A stretch of 64,000 nt of DNA from CBDATA01 sp965202845 (lineage in GTDB: Bacteria; Acidobacteriota; Vicinamibacteria; Marinacidobacterales; Marinacidobacteraceae): assembly GCA_965202845.1 (NCBI GenBank), contig OZ241856.1:186001-250000 (forward strand). The letters run 5' to 3'. Numbering within the stretch: the stretch's first letter is position 1; each line of letters begins with the position of its first letter. Positions 26,001 to 34,181 of this stretch are shown in pieces. The notes under the pieces were generated by a model. The model was not told the DNA's origin and did no database searches. It saw only the letters and a program-made list of their open reading frames with translations. Both the position numbers and the translations under genes were made by a program.

Positions 26001-26973
26001 CGTCGGAGCGGCGGACCTCCAGGTGCGGCTCACCGACGCCCGGATCCGCTATCCGCGCGATCTCACCGCGACCGTGGACGCCGACCTGAGCTTGGTGGGC
26101 GACCCGGAGGGCACGCTCCTTTCGGGCGTCGTGCGCCTGGACGAAGCGGTGTGGAGCCGGGAATACGAGTTGTTCTCCAGCATCTTCGCCGATGTGCGCT
26201 CCGTTCCCGGACCGGACATCCCGAGCGGGGAGGATGCGCTCGAAGGACTGCGCCTCGACGTCCGGGTGGAGACCGAATCGCCTTTCGAGGTCGAAAACGC
26301 CCTGTTCCGCCTCCAGTCGAACGCCAGCCTCGACATCAGGGGCACGGCCGGCTCCCCGGCGGTTCTGGGCCGCGCCGATCTCCTCGGGGGGAGTCTCGAA
26401 GTCGGCGCGAACCGCTTCGGGGTCCTCGGCGGGCGCGCCGACTTCGTGGACCCGGACGGGATCGAGCCGGTGTTCGACATCGAGGCGGAGACCATGGTGC
26501 GAAGCTACCGGGTGCGCCTGCGGGCTTCGGGAACCACCGAACAGATCGAGGCGAGCCTGAGCTCGGAGCCGCCGCTCCGGGAGGCGGACATCCTCCGCCT
26601 GCTCTCCGGCGCGCCGGAAGAGGAGCTTCTGACCGCCCGGGGCGACGACGAAGTGGCGGCGGCTTCGGCGGCCACCCTGCTGACCCAGACGCTGAGCGGT
26701 TCGATCGGCCGCCGCGCCGGGCGGGTCTTCGGCATCGACCGGGTGAGCGTGGATCCCTTCCTCATCGGGCGATTCGGGGATCCGACCGCGCGGATCACCC
26801 TGGGGAAGCAGGTGTCCCGGGACCTCAGCGTGCGCTACTCCTCCAGCTTCTCGGAAACCGACGAGGCCATCATCATCGTGGAATACACCCCCGAAGGACC
26901 GGTTTCGTGGATCCTCTCCCGCGACCAGGACGGCGCCCTGGGCCTCGATGTCCGCTTTCACCGGAGCTTCTGA
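23050..26973 (+). CDS. tamB: TamB-like translocation/assembly protein (DUF490)
   Basis: The 1307-aa protein starts with one membrane anchor (LLVLGVSLAVILTSMLIVARI, about residues 15-37). It then has a long run of beta-strand repeats of AsmA/TamB type (for example GTLDLANDLDGELRLVG). The C-terminal ~350 residues form the TamB domain: VRLDEAVWSREYELFSSIF, LDIRGTAGSPAVLGRADLLG, LSSEPPLREADILRLLSGAP and LGKQVSRDLSVRYSSSFSE. TamB proteins span the periplasm and work with Omp85 proteins, or carry lipid between membranes. The next gene, overlapping by 26 bases, encodes an Omp85 protein, the classic partner. Confidence 0.9.
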   Translation: MSAPPGHRRRTMRRTLLVLGVSLAVILTSMLIVARILPLLAPERWVGLALDRISVTLGTPVAAWDVEFDPRSGRFVLTGFQAGREPSPFGPAPPVYSVERIEGRFGWRSLIPAHFDLKELRVEGVSLRGLDDGGDPAPETERPPDSVLTGLAGAISLAAERVDISGATIGYRNRATPWEVRADDLEVEARPAEGGMDASVRLGVGAIRLWERPDLAMDLQAELRIRDNLLHVDRLDLKSELLDLKADGTLDLANDLDGELRLVGEADAGGLGRFLFEFEGLETVGEPWFQFDTIGRFEEVGFVVDGDFTLPSGRFHGVPLRDWSGVLHWDPMRVEIASSEGILADGAATLRLQQLQPREDNPATIVLGVRGGALSAALGGFFGEPTTLASSVDLTADLRMPFADPLAMTGAIAAAGSRPDSASAGASLPLDLDVELTMDEDALHVHRLSVAGASFQAQGEGIYHRAEGARLDIEGLAGESAEADAVQQEFRRVIFGELPEDAAWEVAGGGAIEGQVTGRWPDLVVSGEVEGRGMRVSGIRTDTLVAAGAVGRDFMRLDRWNARAGAGRIAASGTFARSDEPFPDMSFDASWEEWEAAEIIAFLEWDLVAEGIVSGASRTVREDERVTGGGRVEGRDGSLLEQPFDDLLVEWSLEGDVAVLSPMRGAWGGGMASGDLRIGLVEWEMEGRIAGSDYPLTPGLAPEWISIRSDFEVDIGGDLLVPELDLRARVPEAAVLGLALGPGTIRGVVRGETYTGDGALDSGAARFEVRGTVPIGTDGQGTLEIVDVDVAPLLVSDAGERGIEAVVAGTGAFHLENPHDEWMTGAGDLTRFRVRAPGVDVASTGPIRVRIEDARVHVEDFEAAQGEDRLRLSGSVGLDDTLLDIRVEGNVALAALEPFVAGVSFDGDFGLGAEVRGPWDAPEFLGQGRIRGGTVGIEGFPHAFRNIDGGVVFDSKAIRIAELAGEIASGATIVSGTISLDGFDVGAADLQVRLTDARIRYPRDLTATVDADLSLVGDPEGTLLSGVVRLDEAVWSREYELFSSIFADVRSVPGPDIPSGEDALEGLRLDVRVETESPFEVENALFRLQSNASLDIRGTAGSPAVLGRADLLGGSLEVGANRFGVLGGRADFVDPDGIEPVFDIEAETMVRSYRVRLRASGTTEQIEASLSSEPPLREADILRLLSGAPEEELLTARGDDEVAAASAATLLTQTLSGSIGRRAGRVFGIDRVSVDPFLIGRFGDPTARITLGKQVSRDLSVRYSSSFSETDEAIIIVEYTPEGPVSWILSRDQDGALGLDVRFHRSF

Positions 26974-29710
26974 CCTGTCCGGTGCGCGCTGCTGGTGGGG
27001 CGTCTTGGCGTTTCTCCCCTCCCTGGCGCTGGCCGCCGGCCAGGAGGGCGCCGGGTTCGAGGGGCGAACCATCGCCGAGGTCACGGTTCTATGGGCGGAC
27101 GGGCGCGAAGCCCCGATTCCGGAGGCGGCCCTGCGGCTGCTCGCAGTCGAGGCGGGGGACCGGTACAGCAAGCTCCGCATCCGCCGCTCGGTCAAGCATC
27201 TGTTCGCGCTGGACGCATTCGACGACGTGCGCGTCCACGCCTCGCGCCTCGAGGCGGGCGAAGTGCGGCTGGTGTTCGAGCTGGCGCCGGCGCTTCGGAT
27301 CGCGTCGTTTGGGGTGCGGGACGCCCCGCTCGGCCAGGCCGCCGCCCTGAACCGCGTGTTCGCCGTCCGCACCGGCGATCGTCCGCGGAATCTGGAAGCG
27401 GCGCGCCAGGAGGCCGAGGAGCATCTGCGGGCCGAGGGCTGGTTCGACGCCCGGGTGGACGTCCGGACCGAACCCGTCGCCGACGGCATGGCGGTGGACG
27501 CGATCGTGCGGGCCGGGCCGCGCGAAGTGGTCGGAGCGTTCCGCGCCGAGGGGGTGGCGCCCGCGCAGGGAGCCCGCTTGCAGCGGATGCTGGGGGCGTC
27601 CCCCGGCCGGCCGGTCTCGGAATCGACCTTCGAAGCCGGCCTCGCCGAAGTCGAGGGCGCGCTCCGCGCCGAAGGGTTCCTTTCCGCCCGCGCGGACTAC
27701 GAACTGGAGCCCGGCGGAGCCGCCGCCGGTCCGGGGGTCGTGCTGCGGGTGGAGCCCGGGCCCCGGGTGACCCTGCAGTTCGAGGGCTTCCCGGAGGAGG
27801 GCGGCGGATTCGACGCCATGCGAACCCGCCTCGGGGAGACCGGCCTCGACGAGGACGCGCTGGAGGCGGCGCGCCAGGAGCTTCTCGCCCGGTTGCGCGA
27901 CGGCGGCTACCGGGACGCCCGGGTGGACGTCCTCCAGACGCCCTCGGCGGACGGCGCGGCGCTCCGGGTGCGGTTCGTCGCCGAACCGGGGCGGCGCTTC
28001 GTGGCGCGCGAGGCCCGGGTGGACGGCGCTCCGCCGGAACTGGCTGCCCGGCTCCGGGAGCTCGCGGAACCGCTTGCGGACGGCGAACCCTTCCGGGAGA
28101 CCGCCTGGGAGGCGGCCCTCGACGCGATGCGGGCGGCGCTGCGCCGGGAGGGGCGCTACCAGGCGGAGGTGACCGGTTCGGCGTCCCCCGTCGCCTCCGG
28201 ATCCCGGGAACTCCGGCTGCTCGCCGAGGTCCGGGCCGGTCCCCGCGCCCGGATCGCGACCGTGGATTTCGAGGGCAACGCCCGCCATCCGGCGGCGGAA
28301 CTGGCGGCGGTGGTCCCGATCGTCCCCGGAGACCCCTTCGTGACCGAAAACGTGGTCGCGGCGCGCGAGGCGCTCCAGGCATGGTACCGGCGGCGCGGCT
28401 TCCTCGAGGCGAGCGTGTCCGCCGAGGCGCCGGTGCTCCCGGAAACGCACGAGGCGGCAGTCGTGTTCCGGGTTCTCGAAGGGGAATTTCTCACCGTGGG
28501 CCGGATCGTCGTCGCCGGGGCGGAGGTCACCCGCGAGGGCTTCATCCGCAGCCGGATCCCCTTCGCCGAGGGCGACCCGCTGTCCAGCGAGGGGATTCTG
28601 GAGACCCGGCGGCGCGCGCTCGCCACCGGCGTCTTCTCCGAGGTGGAGGTCGAATTGCTGGAGCCGGAGGAACCGGTGGGGGAACGGAATCTGCTGGTCC
28701 GGGTGGCCGAGGCGCCCCGCAACCGGATTGGCTACGGCGCCGGATACAGCCAGCGGGAGCAAGTGCGCGCCGAGGGGGAGTGGACGCGCGGCAACCTTTT
28801 CGGCCGCAACCACACGCTCAGCCTGTTTGGCCGCCTCTCGCTCCGCGGGACGCGCTTCATCACCACCTACCGCGGCGCCGAGGGGCTGGAGCGCGAAGCG
28901 CCGGTATTCGCCAGCGCGTACCGCGAGTCCCAGGATCGGGAGAGCTTCGACTTCCTCCGCTACGGCGCCGGCGTCCAGCTCAGCCGTCGGGTCCTGGGCC
29001 GCAACCTGATCCTGCGATACGACTTCACCCGCAGCGAATTGTTTGACCTCAGGATCAGCCCCAGCGAAATCTATCGGGACTTCGCCGACAATCTCTGGCT
29101 GTCCACGGTGTCCGCCTCGGTGGTGGCGGACACCCGCGACGACCCGGTCTCACCCCGTCGGGGCCGGTTCGGCATCCTGGATCTGGAGTGGTCCTCCGCG
29201 CAACTCGGTTCCCGGGCGCCGTTCGTCAAGGGGCTCGCGCAGCAATTCCTGTACCTCCCGGTTTCCCCGCGGGTCGTTCTGGCGGTCGCCGGAAGGGTCG
29301 GCATGGCCGCCGCCCTCGACGATTCGGGCGAGGAGGGGGTCGGCTGGATTCCGATCACGGAACGGTTCTTCGCCGGCGGCGCGACCACCCTGCGCGGCTA
29401 CCCCCTGGACCGCGCCGGGCCGGTGGACGCGAGCGGCTACCCGCTGGGCGGCAATATGCTCGCCATCGGGAACCTGGAGGCGCGGATCCGGATCGCCGGC
29501 AATGTTTCGGTCGCCCTTTTCAGCGACCACGGCGGGGTGTTCGCGCGGATCGAGGACTTCCGCCTGGAGGACGTCGGCCACCACGTCGGCGCCGGACTCC
29601 GCTGGGACACGCCGCTGGGTCCGGTCCGCTTCGACTACGGCTTCCGGCTGGAGGCGCCGGGGGATGAGTCGCGCGGGCAGTGGCACTTCACAATCGGCCA
29701 TGCGTTCTGA
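26948..29710 (+). CDS. Omp85 outer-membrane assembly protein (TamA/BamA-like)
   Basis: The 920-aa protein has a signal peptide (GVLAFLPSLALAAG), about five or more POTRA-like repeats (for example RTIAEVTVLWADG, RIATVDFEGNARHPAAELAAVVPIVPG and GRIVVAGAEVTREGFIRSRIPFAEG), and a C-terminal 16-strand-type barrel from about residue 590. The barrel includes RNRIGYGAGYSQREQVRAEG, FFAGGATTLRGYPLDRAGP (the conserved RGY loop motif) and a terminal GQWHFTIGHAF that ends in Phe. It is longer than TamA of proteobacteria (about 575 aa) through extra POTRA repeats. Pairing with TamB favours a TamA role. Confidence 0.92.
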   Translation: MSAFTGASDLSGARCWWGVLAFLPSLALAAGQEGAGFEGRTIAEVTVLWADGREAPIPEAALRLLAVEAGDRYSKLRIRRSVKHLFALDAFDDVRVHASRLEAGEVRLVFELAPALRIASFGVRDAPLGQAAALNRVFAVRTGDRPRNLEAARQEAEEHLRAEGWFDARVDVRTEPVADGMAVDAIVRAGPREVVGAFRAEGVAPAQGARLQRMLGASPGRPVSESTFEAGLAEVEGALRAEGFLSARADYELEPGGAAAGPGVVLRVEPGPRVTLQFEGFPEEGGGFDAMRTRLGETGLDEDALEAARQELLARLRDGGYRDARVDVLQTPSADGAALRVRFVAEPGRRFVAREARVDGAPPELAARLRELAEPLADGEPFRETAWEAALDAMRAALRREGRYQAEVTGSASPVASGSRELRLLAEVRAGPRARIATVDFEGNARHPAAELAAVVPIVPGDPFVTENVVAAREALQAWYRRRGFLEASVSAEAPVLPETHEAAVVFRVLEGEFLTVGRIVVAGAEVTREGFIRSRIPFAEGDPLSSEGILETRRRALATGVFSEVEVELLEPEEPVGERNLLVRVAEAPRNRIGYGAGYSQREQVRAEGEWTRGNLFGRNHTLSLFGRLSLRGTRFITTYRGAEGLEREAPVFASAYRESQDRESFDFLRYGAGVQLSRRVLGRNLILRYDFTRSELFDLRISPSEIYRDFADNLWLSTVSASVVADTRDDPVSPRRGRFGILDLEWSSAQLGSRAPFVKGLAQQFLYLPVSPRVVLAVAGRVGMAAALDDSGEEGVGWIPITERFFAGGATTLRGYPLDRAGPVDASGYPLGGNMLAIGNLEARIRIAGNVSVALFSDHGGVFARIEDFRLEDVGHHVGAGLRWDTPLGPVRFDYGFRLEAPGDESRGQWHFTIGHAF

Positions 29711-30350
29711 CCGCGCGCTCCGCTGCCTCGGGGTGGCGGCCGCATTGCTCCTGGGGCATGGCGCCGCCGCCCAGGACTTGGTGGACCGGGTGGTCGCGGT
29801 GGTGAACGGCCAGCCGATCACGCTCTCGGAGGCGGTGGAGACGGTCGCCCTGCAGCCGCACGTAGAGCCGGCGCCCACCCTGGCCGAAGCGGTGGAGACC
29901 CTGATCGAGGCCCGGCTCATGGAAACCGAGGCGCGCCGCTATCCGATGGGGCCGGTTCCCGCCGACGAGATCGAGGCGACCCTGCGGGCTCTCCGGGACC
30001 GGTTCGCGAGCGACGCCGCCTACCGTGCCGCGCTGCTCCGCCTGGGGATCCGCGAGGATTACCTGCGGAAACGCATCGAGCGGGAGCTGGCGGTGGACCG
30101 ATACATCGAGCGGCGCTTCCGGCCGCTGGTCCGGGTTTCCCAGCGCGAAATCGAAGACTACTACCGGACTACGCTCCTCCCCGACCTGGATGACGCCGCC
30201 GCCACGCCGCCGCCCGAAGTCACGCGGCTCATCCGGCGCACGCTCGAGGAACGCCAGCTCCATCAGCGGGTGAACGACTGGGTGGACGGGATCGCGTCGG
30301 AATCTGCTATACTGCGGCTCGCGCTGCCCGACGAGCAGGACGGTCGCTGA
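29700..30350 (+). CDS. SurA N-terminal-domain periplasmic chaperone, no PPIase domain
   Basis: The 216-aa protein has a signal peptide (LRCLGVAAALLLGHGAAAQ) and the SurA-type opening DLVDRVVAVVNGQPITLSEAVE, followed by helical chaperone-like sequence (YLRKRIERELAVDRYIERRF, VSQREIEDYYR). SurA and PrsA proteins normally continue with a parvulin PPIase domain; none is present, and the frame is cleanly closed, so this is a chaperone-only version. The ATG at 29700 overlaps the Omp85 gene by 11 bases. It likely helps deliver outer-membrane proteins to the upstream assembly factors. Confidence 0.82.
   Translation: MRSDRALRCLGVAAALLLGHGAAAQDLVDRVVAVVNGQPITLSEAVETVALQPHVEPAPTLAEAVETLIEARLMETEARRYPMGPVPADEIEATLRALRDRFASDAAYRAALLRLGIREDYLRKRIERELAVDRYIERRFRPLVRVSQREIEDYYRTTLLPDLDDAAATPPPEVTRLIRRTLEERQLHQRVNDWVDGIASESAILRLALPDEQDGR
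30308..30313 (+). promoter_or_regulatory. Possible extended -10 ahead of the sigma factor gene
   Basis: TGCTATACT, an extended -10 pattern, lies in the last codons of the SurA-like gene. There is no clear -35. If used, the sigma-factor transcript would have a leader of about 225 bases that contains the palindrome at 30388-30403. Confidence 0.3.
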
Positions 30351-30387
30351 AGCCTCAGCCGGGTCTCCGCTTCCCGCGCCCGATCCC

Positions 30388-30403
30388 CCGGGAACGTTCC
30401 CGG
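30388..30403. promoter_or_regulatory. Perfect 16-bp palindrome in the sigma-factor leader
   Basis: CCGGGAACGTTCCCGG is its own exact reverse complement and stands in the 196-bp non-coding gap before the sigma gene. It has no spacer loop and no T-run, so a dimeric regulator site is more likely than a terminator. The rest of the gap (30351-30546) shows nothing else I can name apart from the ribosome site AAAGGAAG at its end. Confidence 0.45.
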
Positions 30404-30546
30404 CGTCTCGTCGTTACTAGCAGGTTTGTCCCGTCGCGGCCCCTCCGACGGGGGACCGAATCTGCTTCATGCGAGCCGGAAGGCACGGCCCTTGCATGCA
30501 CAGGCCGCAACATTTTCAACGCCCAAAACGGGCAAAGGAAGCGAAC

Positions 30547-31599
30547 ATGGAAACGACCGAGTACGAGTCCATCGAATTCCTCGACGACGACTACGAAGCC
30601 GAGGAAGAGGAAGAGGAGACCGAGGCCGAGGAGCCCGAAGCCCCGGTTGACGGGATCGCCCTGGGGCCGGACACGCACCAGACCGGCGACCTGGACTCCA
30701 TGGGCCTCTACCTGCGGGAGACCCACCGTCATCGCCTGCTCACCAAGAGCGACGAGCAGCGCTACAGCCGGGCGATGCGGAAGGCCGCCGCCGACATGGA
30801 GGGCGCCGAGGGCGCCGACGATGCGGTCGAGGGCGTCTTCTACGACAACCGCCGCCGGATGATCGAGGGCAACCTGCGGCTGGTGATTTCCATCGCCAAG
30901 CAGTACCGCCACCTGGGACTGCCGCTGGGCGACCTCATCCAGGAGGGGAACATCGGCCTCATGCAGGCGGTCCGGAAGTTCGAGCCGGAGCGAAACCTCA
31001 AGTTCTCCACCTACGCCACCTGGTGGATCCGCCAGGCCATCTGGAGGGCCCTGTCCCAGAAGTCGCGGACGATCAAGGTCCCGATCAACAAGCTGGACCT
31101 GCATCGGAAGGCGGCCAAGGTGTACGCCGAGCTGGAGCAGCGGTTCCAGAACGACCCGTCCCGGCACGGCGCCCGGCGGACTCCCACGACCGAGGAGGTG
31201 GCGGCGGAGATCGGCGTCGAGCCGGAGCGCCTGCACGACACCCTTCGTTCGGTGCCCCAGATCGATTCCCTTGACGCCCCGGTGGTGCCCGACGGAACCC
31301 TCCGGGTGGCGCTGACCCCGGATCCGAAGCAGATGCAGCCTCTGGACGACGTCTCCGAATCGGAGCAGCACCGCTACGTCCGGGAAGCGATCGCGCGGCT
31401 TCCGGAACGTCTGCAGCACGTGCTGCGCCGGCGTTTCGGCATGATCGACGGGAGCGAGGCGAACCTGGAGGAGATCGGCCGCGAGCTCCACATCACCCGG
31501 GAGCGGGTCCGCCAGCTGGAGACCGAGGCGCTCGGCCTGCTGCGCAAGGGCCTCGTCCATCTGAAGGCCGACATGGAGGTCCAGGTCGCGACGCATTGA
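30547..31599 (+). CDS. RNA polymerase sigma-70 family factor (group 1/2)
   Basis: The 350-aa protein has regions 1.2 to 4. Region 1.2 is GDLDSMGLYLRETHRHRLLT. Region 2 is RLVISIAKQYRHLGLPLGDL followed by IQEGNIGLMQAVRKFEP and FSTYATWWIRQAIWRAL. Region 3 is KVPINKLDLHRKAAKVY. Region 4 is LPERLQHVLRRRFG through ITRERVRQLETEALGLLRKG. Region 1.1 and the large non-conserved insert of RpoD are missing, so it is more like RpoS or another group 2 factor. The first ~35 residues are extremely acidic (YEAEEEEEETEAEEPEAP). The ATG at 30547 follows AAAGGAAG. Confidence 0.92.
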   Translation: METTEYESIEFLDDDYEAEEEEEETEAEEPEAPVDGIALGPDTHQTGDLDSMGLYLRETHRHRLLTKSDEQRYSRAMRKAAADMEGAEGADDAVEGVFYDNRRRMIEGNLRLVISIAKQYRHLGLPLGDLIQEGNIGLMQAVRKFEPERNLKFSTYATWWIRQAIWRALSQKSRTIKVPINKLDLHRKAAKVYAELEQRFQNDPSRHGARRTPTTEEVAAEIGVEPERLHDTLRSVPQIDSLDAPVVPDGTLRVALTPDPKQMQPLDDVSESEQHRYVREAIARLPERLQHVLRRRFGMIDGSEANLEEIGRELHITRERVRQLETEALGLLRKGLVHLKADMEVQVATH

Positions 31600-33218
31600 T
31601 TCCGGGCCTCCCGGCGCGTTTGGGCGCCCTTTTTCTCCTGCTGCTGGCGACGGCTTCCCCGGCTGCGGCGGCGCAGGAGGCCGGGCCGCGTCCGCTTGAT
31701 CTGACCACCGCGACCATCGCCGAGATCGGCGCGGCACTGGATGCGGGCGCGGTGACCTCCGAGCGTCTGGTCCAGTTGTGTCTCGCCCGGATCGCCGCCT
31801 ACGACGACCAGGGTCCCCGGATCGGCGCGGTGCTCGCAGTCAATCCGCGGGCGGCGGAGCGGGCCCGCAGCCTCGACCGGGAACGGCGGGAATCCGGGCC
31901 GCGCTCGCCGCTCCACGGGATTCCGGTGGTCCTGAAGGACAACTTCGACACCGCCGACATGCCGACCACCGCCGGCTCCTTCCTGCTCGCCGGATCGGTT
32001 CCCCCCGACGATGCGTTCGTGGTGCGACGGCTGCGCGAGGCGGGAGCGATCCTCCTCGCCAAGGTCAACATGAGCGAATTCGCGTCCGGCGGCGCGATGA
32101 GTTCGCTCGGCGGCGTCACCCGCAATCCGCACGACCCGGCGCGCAGCCCTTCCGGCTCCTCCGGCGGAACCGGCGCCGCGGTGGCCGCCGGCTATGCGTT
32201 CCTGGGACTCGGCACCGACACCGGAGGATCGGTGCGCGGCCCGTCCACCGCCAACGGGGTGGCCGGACTCAAGCCGACCTGGGGGCTGCTCTCCCGGGAC
32301 GGCATCGTGCCCCTCGCGCTCTCGTTCGACACCGGGGGCCCGCTGGCGCGGCATGTGGAGGACCTGGCTCTCTCCCTCGGGGTGATGGTCGGGGTGGATC
32401 CGGCGGATCCCGCCACTTCCGGAAGCGCCGGCCGGTTCCATGCCGACTACGCGCAATTCCTCGATCCCGACGCGCTCGAAGCGGCGCGCATCGGGGTGAT
32501 GCGCGACTTCACCGGCTTCGATTCCGAAGTGGACTGGGTGGTCGAATCGGCGATCGGGACGATGCGCGAAGCGGGCGCGACGATCGTGGACGCGCGCCTG
32601 CCGGAGTGGCTGCTCGAAGTCGAGGACGACTTCTACACCACCGTCCGCTGGCCCGAATTCCGCGCCCAGATCGAGGACTATCTGGCGACCCTCGGCCCGG
32701 GATTCCCGCGGACGCTCGACGACCTGGTGGAGCGGTCCATGGATCTCGCCTCTCCCGGCGACGGGCTCCGGCCCAACCCGGGGCGCTGGAGCCTCTTCCT
32801 GCGCGAGAACGAAAGCGGCGACGTGACCGACGCCGAGCATCTGGCGGTGCGCCAGCACGGCCTTCCGCTGGTGCGGGCGATCCTCGCCGGCCTGCTGGAG
32901 GAGCACGACCTGGATGCGCTCGTCTACCCGACCTCGCCCACCCGTCCGGCGCTCCGGGCGCGCGACGGCCGCTCTGGCGGCGGTTTCGGCGGTCGGAGTC
33001 CGGTGCGCCTCGCCAACATGAGCGGCTTTCCCGATCTGATCGTCCCCGCCGGATTCACCGGCGACGGGCTTCCGGTCGGGATTTCGTTCCTGGGCCCCGC
33101 CTTCGGCGAGCCGCGGCTGCTGGCGCTGGGGTACGCCTTCGAGCAGCGCCGCCGCGCCCTGCGGACCCCTGCCCACACGCCGCCGCTTCCCGGCGAGCGC
33201 ATCCCGCTCCCCCGCTGA
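31596..33218 (+). CDS. Amidase-signature enzyme, exported
   Basis: The 540-aa protein has a signal peptide (LGALFLLLLATASPAAAAQ) and the amidase-signature fold. HGIPVVLKDNFDT near residue 107 holds the catalytic Lys, and SPSGSSGGTGAAVAAG near 185 and GLGTDTGGSVRGPS near 207 hold the two Ser residues. It would hydrolyse a carboxamide; the substrate is unknown. Export and length resemble the second amidase at 44015-45547. The start is TTG 31596, overlapping the sigma-factor stop (TTGA); an in-frame TTG at 31620 is an alternative. Confidence 0.9.
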   Translation: MIPGLPARLGALFLLLLATASPAAAAQEAGPRPLDLTTATIAEIGAALDAGAVTSERLVQLCLARIAAYDDQGPRIGAVLAVNPRAAERARSLDRERRESGPRSPLHGIPVVLKDNFDTADMPTTAGSFLLAGSVPPDDAFVVRRLREAGAILLAKVNMSEFASGGAMSSLGGVTRNPHDPARSPSGSSGGTGAAVAAGYAFLGLGTDTGGSVRGPSTANGVAGLKPTWGLLSRDGIVPLALSFDTGGPLARHVEDLALSLGVMVGVDPADPATSGSAGRFHADYAQFLDPDALEAARIGVMRDFTGFDSEVDWVVESAIGTMREAGATIVDARLPEWLLEVEDDFYTTVRWPEFRAQIEDYLATLGPGFPRTLDDLVERSMDLASPGDGLRPNPGRWSLFLRENESGDVTDAEHLAVRQHGLPLVRAILAGLLEEHDLDALVYPTSPTRPALRARDGRSGGGFGGRSPVRLANMSGFPDLIVPAGFTGDGLPVGISFLGPAFGEPRLLALGYAFEQRRRALRTPAHTPPLPGERIPLPR

Positions 33219-33221
33219 GTC

Positions 33222-34181
33222 TCAGGAAACCCGGATCCAGCCCTCGGCGACTTCCACCGCCTGCCCGCCGACCCGCACCCGGGCCGGCGTCCCCCGCTCG
33301 TCGCGGTCGACTTCCACCCGGATCGTGGAGGGGCGCCCCATCTCGTATCCCTGCTCCACGGTGAGCCGCGCCGTGTTTTCGTCGGCGTCCACGAGCCGGC
33401 GGCGCGCGAGGAAGGCGCCGAGCGCCCCGGCGGCGCTGCCGGTGGCCGGGTCTTCGTGCACGCCGAGACCGGGAGCGAACATTCGGGCGTGGGCGGCGTG
33501 CTCCGGGTGGACGCATTCCCGGGTGAACGCCATCAGGCACTCGGCGCCGAGCGGCGCGAGGAAGGCTTCGATCTCCGCCGCGTCCGCCCGGATGCGCTCC
33601 ATGCTGGCGAGCGAATCCACCGGCGCCATGAGCTGCGGGAGGGCGGTGGAGACGACCTGGGCCGGCGCGCCGTCCGGAAGAACCTGGTCCGGATCGAGGC
33701 CGAGACACCCGGCGAGCGCCTCCCGGTCGGCGCTCTCCTTGAGGAATCGGGGTTTCGCCTGGGTCATCATCACCTGCTCGACCCGGCCTCCCCGGACCCG
33801 GATGTCCACCGGAAGCGTCCCGGCGCCGCATTCCTGGTGGACCCGGAGGTTTCCGTCGCCGACCTCCCGGATCGCCCGGTCGAGACCGAAGGCGCCGCGG
33901 GAGGCGAGCGCGAAGAAGCAGCCCACCACCGGGTGGCCGGCGAGCGGCAACTCCTCCCGGGGGGTGAAGATGCGAAGCCGGCGGATCGCCCGGGGGTCCC
34001 GGGGCGGCAGGACGAAGACCGTCTCCGAAAGGTTCATCTCGGCGGCGATTCGCTGCATCGTTTCGCCGCTGAGCCCCTGGGCCTCCGGGAGGATGGCCAG
34101 CGGGTTTCCGGCGAAGATCCGGTCGGTGAAAACGTCGACCTGGAGGAAGCGGTAGCGCCGCGCTTCTTCCTTCGCGGTCAT
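33222..34181 (-). CDS. PhzF-family isomerase/epimerase
   Basis: The 319-aa protein has the two-lobed PhzF fold. VDVFTDRIFAGNPLAI is at the N terminus, EMNLSETVFVLPP near residue 50 has the catalytic Glu, LPLAGHPVVGCFFAL near residue 80 and HEDPATGSAAGALGAFL near residue 245 complete the signature. Family members isomerise small acidic metabolites; outside phenazine clusters, of which none is seen here, the substrate is usually unknown. Its ATG overlaps the rnhA stop (ATGA), so it is translated from the ABC-F/rnhA transcript. Confidence 0.88.
   Translation of the reverse strand: MTAKEEARRYRFLQVDVFTDRIFAGNPLAILPEAQGLSGETMQRIAAEMNLSETVFVLPPRDPRAIRRLRIFTPREELPLAGHPVVGCFFALASRGAFGLDRAIREVGDGNLRVHQECGAGTLPVDIRVRGGRVEQVMMTQAKPRFLKESADREALAGCLGLDPDQVLPDGAPAQVVSTALPQLMAPVDSLASMERIRADAAEIEAFLAPLGAECLMAFTRECVHPEHAAHARMFAPGLGVHEDPATGSAAGALGAFLARRRLVDADENTARLTVEQGYEMGRPSTIRVEVDRDERGTPARVRVGGQAVEVAEGWIRVS

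Noticed and set aside
22915..27489. Very long open frame (about 1500 codons) on the minus strand opposite tamB
   Set aside because: It is antisense to genes with clear family motifs, has no family signal or ribosome site, and reflects the scarcity of stop codons in high-GC DNA. The same applies to 18427-22854, 35339-40015 and 54657-57479 (minus) and 9757-12246 (plus).
30388..30403. Palindrome considered as a LexA box or a terminator
   Set aside because: A Gram-positive-type LexA box needs GAAC-N4-GTTC; here the halves touch. There is no loop and no following T-run, so an intrinsic terminator is also unlikely.
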